Shown piece after piece: positions 51,111 to 61,321 of a DNA stretch of 64,000 nt; within the stretch, counting starts at the first letter, position 1; every line of letters begins with the position of its first letter. This DNA is from Candidatus Auribacter fodinae (GTDB taxonomy: Bacteria > Auribacterota > Auribacteria > Auribacterales > Auribacteraceae). The translations under genes were made by a program, and so were the position numbers. The DNA lies in NCBI GenBank assembly GCA_003599815.1, contig QZJZ01000031.1, forward strand, positions 1 to 64,000. The letters run 5' to 3'. Below the pieces are notes generated by a model. That model was not told where the DNA came from, did no database searches, and saw only the letters and a list, made by a program, of their open reading frames with translations.

Positions 51111-51899
51111 ATGAAAATTCTTTTTATCGGGGATGTTGTTGGAAAACCAGGAAGAACTGTTATCAAAGACCTGTTGCCGTCTTTAAAAGATGAGTTCCAG
51201 CTTGATGTCTGCATTGCCAATGCGGAAAATTCCGCAGGAGGATCAGGGATAACTGCGCAAGCTGTGGATGAGCTGAACATGGCGGGCATTGATGTAATAA
51301 CTTCAGGCGACCATATCTGGCGAAACAAAGATATCTTTCAGATTATTAATCACCGGGCTACTATTTTGCGTCCGGCGAATTTTCCTACTGCCACGCCAGG
51401 CAATGCGTCGTGTGTGATTACTACATCGAAAGGTATCAGGGTAGGTGTCGTAAATGTGCTCGGCAGGGTATTCATGAAACCAATTTTAGATTGTCCTTTT
51501 CGAGCGATGCAGGCAGAACTTGCTGAAATAAGGGAAAAAACAAAAATAATTATTGTTGATTTCCACGCAGAAGCAACGTCTGAAAAAATCGCTATGGGAT
51601 GGTATCTTGACGGGCAGGTATCCGCTATTGTCGGCACACACACACATATTCCTACAGCTGATAACAAAATACTGCCTAAAGGCACGGCGTATATCACTGA
51701 TGTAGGAATGGTGGGAGCACAAAAATCCGTATTGGGGCGTGACATTGAACCGGTACTGAAGCATTTCGTCACGGGCTTGCCGTCACGGTTTACCGTCGCT
51801 ACAGAGCAGGTTTGTATTCAGGGAGTGATAATTGACATTGACGAAAAAACAGGCAAAGCGCGTTCGATAACACGGCTTGAGAGAGGATATAATGTCTGA
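51111..51899 (+). CDS. ymdB: YmdB-family metallophosphoesterase
   Basis: MKILFIGDVVGKPGR; CIANAENSAGGSGIT; GDHIWRNKD; VDFHAEATSEK; VGTHTHIPTAD. Confidence 0.94.
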   Translation: MKILFIGDVVGKPGRTVIKDLLPSLKDEFQLDVCIANAENSAGGSGITAQAVDELNMAGIDVITSGDHIWRNKDIFQIINHRATILRPANFPTATPGNASCVITTSKGIRVGVVNVLGRVFMKPILDCPFRAMQAELAEIREKTKIIIVDFHAEATSEKIAMGWYLDGQVSAIVGTHTHIPTADNKILPKGTAYITDVGMVGAQKSVLGRDIEPVLKHFVTGLPSRFTVATEQVCIQGVIIDIDEKTGKARSITRLERGYNV

Positions 51900-53196
51900 T
51901 ATAGTTGATATTATCAGCAATGAACAGGAAAAGGAAATATCTGAACAGGATACACAAACCTCGCGCGACCGAATATACACTGTATCTGAATTAACTACGG
52001 CGATTAAAGCAACACTGGAATCACAATTTCCTCCTTTATGGGTGGAAGGTGAAATATCCAATGTCAGGAAACCATCCTCAGGCCATTTATATTTTACAAT
52101 CAAAGATGCCCGCACTCAGGTTCAGGGCATTATGTACCGTTCGCAGGCATCGCGTATCAGATTTGATTTGCAGGACGGTATGAAGATATTGCTTTTCGGC
52201 AAAATTACCGTGTATGAACGTTCCGGGCAATACCAGATAATGGCACAGATCATTGAGCCCCGTGGCGTAGGAGCCCTGCAGCTGGCATTTGAACAGCTGA
52301 AAAAAAAGCTCGCTGAAGAAGGGTTGTTTGATCCGGCGCATAAAAAAAAGATCCCTATACTTCCAGATCGCATAGGCGTTGTAACATCAGCGACCGGAGC
52401 GGCTATACGCGACGTTCTAAATGTATTAAACAGGCGGTTTTCCAATATTCAGCTTATTATTAACCCGGTTCGTGTGCAGGGCGACGAAGCGCCGCCCGAG
52501 ATAGCCCGTGCCATTGAAGATTTTAACCAGCTCAATCTCGTTGACGTTATTCTGGTTACACGAGGCGGAGGCAGTATTGAAGACCTCTGGGCGTTTAATA
52601 CGGAAATTGTCGCGAGAAGTATTTATAATTCAAAGATACCTGTTATTTCTGCTGTCGGACACGAAATTGACTGGACAATATCTGACTTTGTCGCTGATTT
52701 GCGCGTTCCAACCCCCTCAGCGGCCGCAGAGCTGGTAGTCGCCAGTAAAACAGAGCTCCATAACAGGATAAATCATCTTCATAACCTCCTTGACATGCGT
52801 ATGAGGAACTATATTGACCGTCTCCGTTATAAAATGCAATATTTGACTGAAAGCAATGTGTTCGCGGAACCGATCAATCGAATAAAACAACACAGCCAGT
52901 TTGTCGATGAACTTGAATTCAGGCTGACTACAGCTATGCGCCAATCGGCTGACAGTGTTAAACACAGGCTTGTTCTTCTCACGGAAAAACTTCATGCGTT
53001 CAGCCCTTCATCTTCACTTCTGCGCGGCTATTCCGTAACCTCAGTGATCGGGAAAGAAGGGGCACTTAAATCTATCTCCGACGTAAGTCTTAATGATACA
53101 ATAAAAACCCTTCTTCATGACGGAGAGATTATATCAAAAGTTGAACGGGTCGACAGCCAATCTTTTATCAAAAAGAATTATTCGTCAGGCGAATGA
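51892..53196 (+). CDS. xseA: exodeoxyribonuclease VII large subunit
   Basis: YTVSELTTAIKATLES, WVEGEISNVRKPSSGHLYFTIKD, VTSATGAAIRDVLNVL, TRGGGSIEDLWAFN. Confidence 0.96.
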   Translation: MSDIVDIISNEQEKEISEQDTQTSRDRIYTVSELTTAIKATLESQFPPLWVEGEISNVRKPSSGHLYFTIKDARTQVQGIMYRSQASRIRFDLQDGMKILLFGKITVYERSGQYQIMAQIIEPRGVGALQLAFEQLKKKLAEEGLFDPAHKKKIPILPDRIGVVTSATGAAIRDVLNVLNRRFSNIQLIINPVRVQGDEAPPEIARAIEDFNQLNLVDVILVTRGGGSIEDLWAFNTEIVARSIYNSKIPVISAVGHEIDWTISDFVADLRVPTPSAAAELVVASKTELHNRINHLHNLLDMRMRNYIDRLRYKMQYLTESNVFAEPINRIKQHSQFVDELEFRLTTAMRQSADSVKHRLVLLTEKLHAFSPSSSLLRGYSVTSVIGKEGALKSISDVSLNDTIKTLLHDGEIISKVERVDSQSFIKKNYSSGE

Positions 53197-53361
53197 TCTA
53201 TTCGTATATTTTTTGAAGCATCAATTAACCTCAACCTATGGGAACAAAATTTCCGGCGCAGTGTATCAGACATTTTGTTTGCCCTGACTAGTCATATTTC
53301 CTTGAAAATTTATGTAAAATTATAATATAATGAAGAATTACATTAATATATGGAGAGCATT

Positions 53362-53883
53362 ATGGATAAAACATTTGAAGAAGCGCTTGGCGAACTGGAT
53401 ACGATTGTAGCAGACATGGAATCAGGCAACCTGAGTCTTGATGATTCTCTGAAAAAATATGAAAAAGGCATTAAACTGGCGCGCTTTTGCAAAGCAAAGC
53501 TTGACAAAGCTGAAAAAAAGATTGAAATTCTAGTCAAAAACGCTGACGGTTCTGTTGATCTGGAACCGTTTGGCGACGAGGAAAACACACCTGAGCCTGC
53601 CAGCCGGGCTTCTTGCAGTTCCCAGGGTGAAACACCTCAGTATCCTGATAAAAGAGAAGTTCCTGCAGATAAGCAGCCAAACGATATGCCTTCATCCAAC
53701 GCTGAAGAGCCTCTTGCTGATATCAATACTGAAATAGATCGCTCCAGACGGGTTATTGTCTCTGAAGAGCCAGAGAATATTCCTCTTAAACATCAAACAA
53801 TAAATAATAAGCAAGACGAACCTGTTAAGAAAAAAACAACCGGCTTGTTATCCGACTCGGGAACAGAAGACCTGCTGTTTTAA
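53362..53883 (+). CDS. xseB: exodeoxyribonuclease VII small subunit with ~100-aa C-terminal extension
   Basis: TFEEALGELDTIVADMESGNLSLDDSLKKYEKGIKLARFCKAKLDKAEKKIEIL followed by a low-complexity acidic tail. Confidence 0.92.
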   Translation: MDKTFEEALGELDTIVADMESGNLSLDDSLKKYEKGIKLARFCKAKLDKAEKKIEILVKNADGSVDLEPFGDEENTPEPASRASCSSQGETPQYPDKREVPADKQPNDMPSSNAEEPLADINTEIDRSRRVIVSEEPENIPLKHQTINNKQDEPVKKKTTGLLSDSGTEDLLF

Positions 53884-53904
53884 CTATACGATTAGGATTT
53901 ACAT

Positions 53905-55827
53905 ATGACGACTAAATATCTATTTGACATAAATTCGCCGCAGGATCTAAAAAAAATTCCGCAGGATCAACTGCCATTGGTTTGTCAGGAAATAAGAGAC
54001 CTCATCCTCCGGGTCGTCTCTCAAAGGGGTGGACATCTTGCCTCAAACCTCGGCGCGGTTGAACTCACTGTCGCATTGCATTATTTATATGATGCCCCGT
54101 ACGATAAAATTGTCTGGGATGTGGGACATCAGTCTTATACACATAAAATTCTGACAGGAAGGCGTGAACGGTTCTGCACTCTGCGTAGTTATAAAGGAAT
54201 TAGCGGCTTTCCAAAACCGACGGAAAGTATCTATGATACGTTTGTATCAGGTCACGCCAATACTGCTATTTCTGCCGGGCTCGGCATGCTGACCGCGATG
54301 GACAAACAGCATAAAAAGGGACATGTTATTTCCTTGATCGGCGACGCCACATTAACGGGTGGAATGGCGTATGAAGCGCTTAATAATGCCGGACATATGA
54401 AAAAGAATTTTTTGGTAATCCTTAATGACAATGAGATGGCGATATCAAAAAATGTAGGGGGAATAGCCAGATATCTCAATAAAATAATTACCACACCGTT
54501 TTATAATAGATTAAAAAAAGACATGGAATTCCTGCTCAACAAAATTCCTTCGCTTGGCAAGAATGTTATAAAAACTTCTCAAAAACTTGAAGAGGGGATC
54601 AAGAACCTTTTTGTACCCGGCGCATTATTTGAGGAACTGGGATTCCGTTACTTCGGTCCAGTTGACGGCCACGATATTTTTGAACTGCTTTCCATTCTGC
54701 GCAGTATCAAAGATAATCCGGAACCAATGATTCTACACATCATTACAAAAAAAGGAAAAGGATACAAACCGGCAGAAGACAATCCGGAAAATTTTCATGG
54801 AGCAGTACCGTTTGAAATCGAAACCGGAGAAGCAAAAAATAAGACAAAAACTGACAAGTTTACAGGTGTTTTCGGCAAAACAATGGTCGAGCTCACTCAA
54901 CAAAATAACCATATTGTCGGAATCACCGCCGCCATGTGTTCCGGCACGGGGTTAACAGAGTTTGCTCACACATACCCTGACCGCTTCTATGATGTCGGTA
55001 TAGCTGAACAGCACGCAGTTACTTTTGCAGGCGGCCTGGCAAAAGAAGGAATGCGCCCTGTAGTCGCAATATATTCGTCTTTTATGCAGAGAGCCTACGA
55101 TCAGGTGATCCATGACGTATGTTTACAGAATGTGCCGGTATGTTTCGTTATGGACAGAGCAGGGCTTGTTGGGGAAGACGGCCCAACCCATCACGGAGCG
55201 TATGATATCTCGTTTTTGAGGGCAGTTCCCAATTTAGTAGTTGCCCAGCCAAAAGACGGTAACGAATTAAGGTCACTGCTCGCTACGGCAACAGACTATC
55301 CGGGCCCTTTTGCGATTCGTATACCGAAAACATCCGTACCTGTCCCTACTGATTACACAAAACCGCTTACCAAAATTGATATTGGCAAGGGCGAAATTAT
55401 ACGTACGGGAACTGATGCGACAATTATAACTATCGGCAACCATGTACATACAGTCCAAACCGTTTGTGATGAACTGGCTAAAGAAGGTATGAATATTGGC
55501 ATCGTCAATGCACGCTTTATTAAACCTCTTGATAAAGAGCTTCTTATATCGCTGTTTGCCTTGAATAAACCTATTATCACTATTGAAGATAACGCACTGG
55601 CGGGAGGGTTTGGCTCAGCCGTACTGGAATTGCTTCATGATACCGGACACTCTTCTACACCTGTGTTACGGCTTGGGATCAAAGATGAATTTATCACGCA
55701 TGGCAGCCTTGATATTCTGTATCACTTATGTGACATTGACAACGAAGGTATTAAGAAAAGAATTGTTGAATTCATGCAAAATATTGCAAATGAATCCTTT
55801 CTTACAATATCAAAACCTTTTAAATGA
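53905..55827 (+). CDS. dxs: 1-deoxy-D-xylulose-5-phosphate synthase
   Basis: GGHLASNLGAVELTVALHY; GDATLTGGMAYEALN; DRAGLVGEDGPTHHGAYD. Confidence 0.97.
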   Translation: MTTKYLFDINSPQDLKKIPQDQLPLVCQEIRDLILRVVSQRGGHLASNLGAVELTVALHYLYDAPYDKIVWDVGHQSYTHKILTGRRERFCTLRSYKGISGFPKPTESIYDTFVSGHANTAISAGLGMLTAMDKQHKKGHVISLIGDATLTGGMAYEALNNAGHMKKNFLVILNDNEMAISKNVGGIARYLNKIITTPFYNRLKKDMEFLLNKIPSLGKNVIKTSQKLEEGIKNLFVPGALFEELGFRYFGPVDGHDIFELLSILRSIKDNPEPMILHIITKKGKGYKPAEDNPENFHGAVPFEIETGEAKNKTKTDKFTGVFGKTMVELTQQNNHIVGITAAMCSGTGLTEFAHTYPDRFYDVGIAEQHAVTFAGGLAKEGMRPVVAIYSSFMQRAYDQVIHDVCLQNVPVCFVMDRAGLVGEDGPTHHGAYDISFLRAVPNLVVAQPKDGNELRSLLATATDYPGPFAIRIPKTSVPVPTDYTKPLTKIDIGKGEIIRTGTDATIITIGNHVHTVQTVCDELAKEGMNIGIVNARFIKPLDKELLISLFALNKPIITIEDNALAGGFGSAVLELLHDTGHSSTPVLRLGIKDEFITHGSLDILYHLCDIDNEGIKKRIVEFMQNIANESFLTISKPFK

Positions 55828-56567
55828 AAAAAAAACAGCGGGTAGATCAACTCCTTGTTGCCCTCGGGCATTTTTCAACACGAGAACAGGCTAAACGGGC
55901 TGTAATGGCAGGGTTTGTTTCGGTTGAGGGAATACAACACTTAAAACCCGGTCAATTGATTGATACAGAAACAGAATTTATCATTAAAGAACGTGAACCG
56001 TTCGTTTCAAGAGGCGGGTATAAACTTCAGGCCGCACTAGACGGCTTTAACTTATCCGTATGCAGTAAAATATGTCTTGATGTCGGAGCGTCAACCGGCG
56101 GTTTTACCGATTGCCTTCTGCAATACGGCGCAAAAAAAGTATATTCCGTCGACGTTGGCAAGGGATTAATGGATTGGTCCCTGCGCAACGATCCGCGTGT
56201 TGTGCTGATTGAAGAAAAAAATGCCCGGTATATGGTTGCTGATGATATTCCCGAACAAGTAGATATACTCACCATAGACGCATCGTTTATTTCGTTAAAA
56301 ATAATCATTCCTGCGGTACTGCCGTTCTTGAAGACCGGCGGTTATCTCTTGCCGTTGGTGAAACCTCAATTTGAAGCGGGAAAAGGACAAGTTGGAAAAA
56401 ACGGTGTCGTAAAAGATAAAAATCTTATTTTAAATATCCTTGATGATATGATAGAATTCTTAACTTCTATCGGTTTGGAGGTTAATGGAAGAGTGAGGTC
56501 GCCAATTCTCGGGCCTGCTGGAAATAAGGAGTTTCTCATTTGGGCGATAAAACCATCAGTTCGATAG
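55824..56567 (+). CDS. tlyA: TlyA family rRNA (cytidine-2'-O)-methyltransferase
   Basis: S4 domain RVDQLLVALGHFSTREQAKRAVMAG; FVSRGGYKLQAAL; DVGASTGGFTDCLLQ. Confidence 0.95.
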   Translation: MKKKQRVDQLLVALGHFSTREQAKRAVMAGFVSVEGIQHLKPGQLIDTETEFIIKEREPFVSRGGYKLQAALDGFNLSVCSKICLDVGASTGGFTDCLLQYGAKKVYSVDVGKGLMDWSLRNDPRVVLIEEKNARYMVADDIPEQVDILTIDASFISLKIIIPAVLPFLKTGGYLLPLVKPQFEAGKGQVGKNGVVKDKNLILNILDDMIEFLTSIGLEVNGRVRSPILGPAGNKEFLIWAIKPSVR

Positions 56568-57406
56568 GTATTTTTGTCAATCCTTATAAAAATGTCGATA
56601 AATACGTGCGCCAAATTATAGGATACGCACAGCAGACCGGGTGGTCGTGGGCTGTTAATCATGCTGATGTTGCCGCATCGGCGGGTTGTAAAAACTGCTA
56701 TGTACCTGAAGAAGAAATGAGCGGCACAGTTGATATGGGGATAACCCTTGGCGGGGACGGAACACTACTTCGGGCGGCACGTTTTCTTGGCGCCAGAGGT
56801 AAGCCGATATTGGGAATCAATCTTGGCGGGCTTGGCTTTTTAACGGAAGCGATGCCGCATCACCTTGAGGATGCTCTTGAACGTCTCGCTCACAGCGACT
56901 ACTGGATCGAAGAACGGCTGTCGCTTATCTGCGAAATAGAGAATGAGCCTGAACGTTTTTTTGCGCTTAATGATGTCGTCGCGACAGGTGAAGCAATATC
57001 GCGCCTTGTGACGATTGAGGTTCATATCAACAATCAATACCTCACGAATTATGTAGCCGACGGGTTGATTGTCGCAACACCGACAGGATCAACTGCTCAT
57101 TCGCTGTCCGCAGGCGGCCCGATATTGTCACCGGACACCGAAGCTATCCTGTTGACTCCAATATGCCCGCACACACTGACTAATCGTCCGATAGTGGTAA
57201 ATAAAGGGTCAGTGGTTCAGATCGCCATCGTTTCGCAGGATGGGGAAGGATTGATTACGATCGACGGACAATGTAAATTAAGAATCAAAAAAGGTACCCG
57301 TGTTACAATTAGAGCAGGAGAAGAAAATTTTAAACTGGTATCTTTTAGAAGCCATTCCTACTTTGAGATTCTTCATACAAAACTCTATTGGGGAGGTCAT
57401 AGATGA
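56540..57406 (+). CDS. nadK: NAD kinase
   Basis: LGGDGTLLRAARFLGARGKPILGINLGGLGFL; ATPTGSTAHSLSAGGPIL; TTG start with AAGGAG SD inside tlyA. Confidence 0.95.
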   Translation: MGDKTISSIGIFVNPYKNVDKYVRQIIGYAQQTGWSWAVNHADVAASAGCKNCYVPEEEMSGTVDMGITLGGDGTLLRAARFLGARGKPILGINLGGLGFLTEAMPHHLEDALERLAHSDYWIEERLSLICEIENEPERFFALNDVVATGEAISRLVTIEVHINNQYLTNYVADGLIVATPTGSTAHSLSAGGPILSPDTEAILLTPICPHTLTNRPIVVNKGSVVQIAIVSQDGEGLITIDGQCKLRIKKGTRVTIRAGEENFKLVSFRSHSYFEILHTKLYWGGHR

Positions 57407-57645
57407 ATCGTTTTAACGTCAACAAAAACAAATGCAAAGGATGTGGGTTGTGCCCTCGTGTCTGCCCAAAAAAAATACTTCGGATGGGCGATAATATGAA
57501 TGATGTCGGCAACCGGTATGTCGAATGCATTGATGATGATAAATGTATCATGTGTTGTATGTGTGCCACTATGTGTCCTGACTGGGCTATTTCAATATGT
57601 GACCCGCGTGAAAACAAAATTCTATTTGAGAGTGAGCGATCATGA
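57403..57645 (+). CDS. korD: 4Fe-4S ferredoxin subunit of 2-oxoacid:ferredoxin oxidoreductase
   Basis: CKGCGLCPRVCP and CIMCCMCATMCP; next to KorAB. Confidence 0.9.
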   Translation: MNRFNVNKNKCKGCGLCPRVCPKKILRMGDNMNDVGNRYVECIDDDKCIMCCMCATMCPDWAISICDPRENKILFESERS

Positions 57646-58712
57646 GTAAAAAAGAATTATTATGCGGCAATGAAGCGATTTCTGAAGCCGCTATCAAAGC
57701 AGGGTGCAGATACTATTATGGGTATCCTATCACTCCGCAAAACGAAATATCTGCATATATGGCATTGCATTTGCCAAAAGTCGACGGAACCTTTATACAA
57801 GCGGAAAGTGAAATTGCGGCAATCAATATGGCCGCCGGCACCGCCGCGACAGGCAAGCGGGTAATGACATCATCGTCAGGACCGGGACTAAGCCTGAAAC
57901 AGGAAGGGTTATCTTTCTTTGCCGCGGCAGAACTTCCATTGGTGGTTGTAGATGCCATGAGAGCAGGCCCGGGGCTCGGAAATATAACCCCGTCTCAGGC
58001 TGATTATTTTCAGGCTACCCGTGGCGGCGGGCATGGTGATTACCGCCAGATAGTACTGGCTCCGGCATCCGTCAGCGAAGCCGCAGAACTAACCAGACGG
58101 GCGTTCTATCTTGCAGATAAATATCGTATTGTGGCTATGTTGCTCCTTGACGGCATGTTAGCGCAGACTCGCGAGCCTGTTGTTATTAATCAGGATCCGC
58201 TGGAAGATGATTTTGATAAAAGCTGGGCTGTTACAGGCTGTAAAGGACGTACTCCAAACGTGGTTAAGTCTCTTTTTCTGCAGGAAAGAAGCCTTGAGGA
58301 ATTTATTGAAAAACAGCTTATAAAATACTCTGTAATCGAAGAGACAGAGACTGAAGCTGAACTGTATCATACTGCTGATGCAGAGTATATTTTAATTGCC
58401 TATGGTACACCTGCCCGTATGTGCAGATCAGTTGTTGACAGGTATCGGGCTAAAGGGATCAAAGTAGGATTACTCCGCCCTGTAACTCTCTGGCCGTACC
58501 CATCACGGATGCTAAGAGATACGCTACGCCACGCTAAACATTATCTGGTTGTGGAATGGAGTGCGGGGCAGATGTTTGAAGATGTCCGCATAGCGCTCGG
58601 TTATGACAGGCCGATACACCTACTCAGTAAACTTGGCGGCAGTCTGATGGACATAGAAGAAATCGATAACAAGCTCGATGAACTGCTGATAAATCAGGGG
58701 GCAAGAATATGA
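57642..58712 (+). CDS. korA: 2-oxoacid:ferredoxin oxidoreductase alpha subunit
   Basis: CRYYYGYPITPQNEISAYMA; QAESEIAAINMAAGTAATGKRVMTSSSGPGLSLKQEG. Confidence 0.93.
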   Translation: MSKKELLCGNEAISEAAIKAGCRYYYGYPITPQNEISAYMALHLPKVDGTFIQAESEIAAINMAAGTAATGKRVMTSSSGPGLSLKQEGLSFFAAAELPLVVVDAMRAGPGLGNITPSQADYFQATRGGGHGDYRQIVLAPASVSEAAELTRRAFYLADKYRIVAMLLLDGMLAQTREPVVINQDPLEDDFDKSWAVTGCKGRTPNVVKSLFLQERSLEEFIEKQLIKYSVIEETETEAELYHTADAEYILIAYGTPARMCRSVVDRYRAKGIKVGLLRPVTLWPYPSRMLRDTLRHAKHYLVVEWSAGQMFEDVRIALGYDRPIHLLSKLGGSLMDIEEIDNKLDELLINQGARI

Positions 58713-59437
58713 CAACATACACAATGCCCGAATCGCTCAAAAATGTACGGACTCATTATTGTCCGGGATGCAGTCATGGAATTATTCATAAAATACTGGC
58801 GGAATGCATAGACGAACTGAATATGCGGGAAAACACAGTCGGTGTTTCGCCCGTTGGCTGTGCTGTTATCGCCTATGAATACCTGAACTTGGATATGGTT
58901 GAAGCATTGCATGGAAGGGCGCCGGCGATAGCGACAGGGCTTAAACGTGCATTGCCGGACAAACTCGTCTTCACATACCAGGGTGACGGTGACCTGCTGG
59001 CAATCGGTATCTCGGAGTTAATACATGCCGCCAATCGCGGAGAAAACTTTACGATTATTTTCGTGAATAACCGGGTATACGGCATGACTGGCGGACAGAT
59101 GGCTCCAACAACTGCGCCTGGGCAGAAAACCCTCACCACGCCATACGGGCGTGATGGCAAGATGGGGGAACCGATCGACGTAATGCATTTAATAGAACCA
59201 TTCAGCAACGTCAAATACCTTGCGCGAGGCGCGGTTTATCATCCGAATGAGATTCGCAAAACAAAGAACCTTATCAAACGGGCACTGGAGATGCAAATAT
59301 CCGGCGACGGGTTCTCTCTTGTTGAAGTTCTCGCGACATGCCCCACATACTGGAGAATGTCACCGGGTGAAGCTATGGATTATGTGAAAGATAACATCGC
59401 ACCTCACGTCCAAATGGGAGTTATAAAGGAACAATGA
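58709..59437 (+). CDS. korB: 2-oxoacid:ferredoxin oxidoreductase beta subunit (TPP)
   Basis: YCPGCSHGIIHKI; GRAPAIATGLKRA; YQGDGDLLAIG; VNNRVYGMTGGQMAPTT. Confidence 0.94.
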   Translation: MTTYTMPESLKNVRTHYCPGCSHGIIHKILAECIDELNMRENTVGVSPVGCAVIAYEYLNLDMVEALHGRAPAIATGLKRALPDKLVFTYQGDGDLLAIGISELIHAANRGENFTIIFVNNRVYGMTGGQMAPTTAPGQKTLTTPYGRDGKMGEPIDVMHLIEPFSNVKYLARGAVYHPNEIRKTKNLIKRALEMQISGDGFSLVEVLATCPTYWRMSPGEAMDYVKDNIAPHVQMGVIKEQ

Positions 59438-59979
59438 TTCATTACGGTATAATTATTTCTGGATTCGGGGGACAAGGGGTTCTGACCTTTGGAAAAATGC
59501 TGGCGCTGGCTGGTATGGAAGACGGATTTCAGGTCACATATTACCCTTCATACGGCGCTGAAGTACGGGGTGGGACTGCTCATTGTGGTGTAATTATATC
59601 TGACTCAACAATTGCATCCCCAATTGTATATAAAGCTGACGTGCTGATCGCTATGAACGATCCGTCTCTACGCAAATTTTTGCCCCGACTAAAAGATCAT
59701 GGAAAACTGCTGTGTAATTCGTCTCTTATCGCGCCGGATTTTTTCAGACATAACGGCAGAGAGCTGTTCTCAATACCTGCGACAGAATTATCCCGCGAGA
59801 TGAAAATGGAAAAAGCGACAAATATGATGATGGCAGGGTATTTCTTCAAACATTTTCCTTTACTGAATGAAGAATCTTTTTTAAACTCTCTCGACGATGT
59901 ATTTCCTAACATAACTCAGGAATTAAAAACAAAAAACAGAGAAATTTTCAGACGAGGTTTTGAGTATGACCCAGCATAA
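59434..59979 (+). CDS. korC: 2-oxoacid:ferredoxin oxidoreductase gamma subunit
   Basis: ISGFGGQGVLTFGKMLALAGM; YPSYGAEVRGGTAHCGVIIS. Confidence 0.93.
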   Translation: MIHYGIIISGFGGQGVLTFGKMLALAGMEDGFQVTYYPSYGAEVRGGTAHCGVIISDSTIASPIVYKADVLIAMNDPSLRKFLPRLKDHGKLLCNSSLIAPDFFRHNGRELFSIPATELSREMKMEKATNMMMAGYFFKHFPLLNEESFLNSLDDVFPNITQELKTKNREIFRRGFEYDPA

Positions 59980-61321
59980 TGATCCAGTAAGGGTTCGATT
60001 CGCGCCAAGCCCGACAGGATATTTACATATCGGTGGTGCACGTACAGCTTTGTTTAACTGGCTTTTCGCTCATGCAAATAACGGCAAAATGATCTTACGT
60101 ATCGAGGATACCGACCGGGAACGGTCTACCCTCGAAGACGTTGACCGAATAATAGAAAGCCTTAAATGGCTGGGGCTGAACTGGGATGAAGGCCCTTTTT
60201 TTCAATCGGAACGTAAAGAACTATATCGCGAATACGCTCAGAAACTCATAGATCAAGGACTGGCATATTATTCCGATGAACAACGCGGAGAACATCAGGC
60301 GATTATTTTTTCTATTCCGAACGAAAAAGTAGTAATTGATGATATTATTCACGGTCCGATGGAGTTTGACAACAGCCTGATTAAAGACCTTGTGATATTT
60401 AAATCCGATGGATTTCCCACATATAACTTTGCTTGCGTTGTCGATGACGCTCTTATGGGAATAACCCACATTATTCGCGGTGACGACCATATATCAAATA
60501 CTCCGAAACAGATTCCATTATATAAAGCGCTTGGTTTTCCTGTGCCAAAATTCGCGCATGTCCCCCTTATTCTCGGCAAGGATAAGTCACGTTTAAGCAA
60601 ACGGCATGGGGCAACCTCGGTTCAATCATATCAGGAAGAAGGATTTCTGCCTGATGCTCTGGTGAATTTCCTCGCTCTGCTGGGATGGTCACCCGGAGAC
60701 AACAGGGAACTGATGAATCGCAAAGAACTTATCAGTTTGTTTTCACTTGAGCGAATCAGCAGTAAAAACTCCGTATTTGATGATGAAAAACTACGCTGGA
60801 TGAACAGTGTTTACATCAGGGAATCATCCTACAACGACTATAAAAGCCTTGTTATGCCATTTTTGAAATCAGCAGTTGGTGACGATTGTGAAAAACATCC
60901 TGAGCTTGATTATATCCTGTCGTTATTACAGGAACGCCTTAAGGTTCTCAACGAAATCAGCGAACAGTCATCATTCTTTTTCACTGACGACTTTGAATAC
61001 GACGAAAAATCAGTCGCCAAGCGGTTATTAAAGCCGGAAGTCCCTGAGATATTGTCGAACCTCATACATAAATTAGCCGTTCTTGAGGAATTTACTGATA
61101 AAACTACAGAAAATGCGGCTAGGGAGCTGGTTGAAGAAATGGGTATCTCCGGCGGTGCGGTTATTCATCCCGTCCGTGTCGCGCTGACTGGTGTAATGAC
61201 TGGGCCCGGTCTGTTTGAGATTATGCAGGCGCTCGGCAAAGAAAAATGCCTTATACGCATTCAGAATGCTATTGATCTTATCAACAGCAGGAGCAGTAGC
61301 AGTGTTGACATGGGCAAATAG
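59966..61321 (+). CDS. gltX: glutamyl-tRNA synthetase
   Basis: VRVRFAPSPTGYLHIGGARTALFNWLFA; DKSRLSKRHGATSV. Confidence 0.96.
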   Translation: MTQHNDPVRVRFAPSPTGYLHIGGARTALFNWLFAHANNGKMILRIEDTDRERSTLEDVDRIIESLKWLGLNWDEGPFFQSERKELYREYAQKLIDQGLAYYSDEQRGEHQAIIFSIPNEKVVIDDIIHGPMEFDNSLIKDLVIFKSDGFPTYNFACVVDDALMGITHIIRGDDHISNTPKQIPLYKALGFPVPKFAHVPLILGKDKSRLSKRHGATSVQSYQEEGFLPDALVNFLALLGWSPGDNRELMNRKELISLFSLERISSKNSVFDDEKLRWMNSVYIRESSYNDYKSLVMPFLKSAVGDDCEKHPELDYILSLLQERLKVLNEISEQSSFFFTDDFEYDEKSVAKRLLKPEVPEILSNLIHKLAVLEEFTDKTTENAARELVEEMGISGGAVIHPVRVALTGVMTGPGLFEIMQALGKEKCLIRIQNAIDLINSRSSSSVDMGK

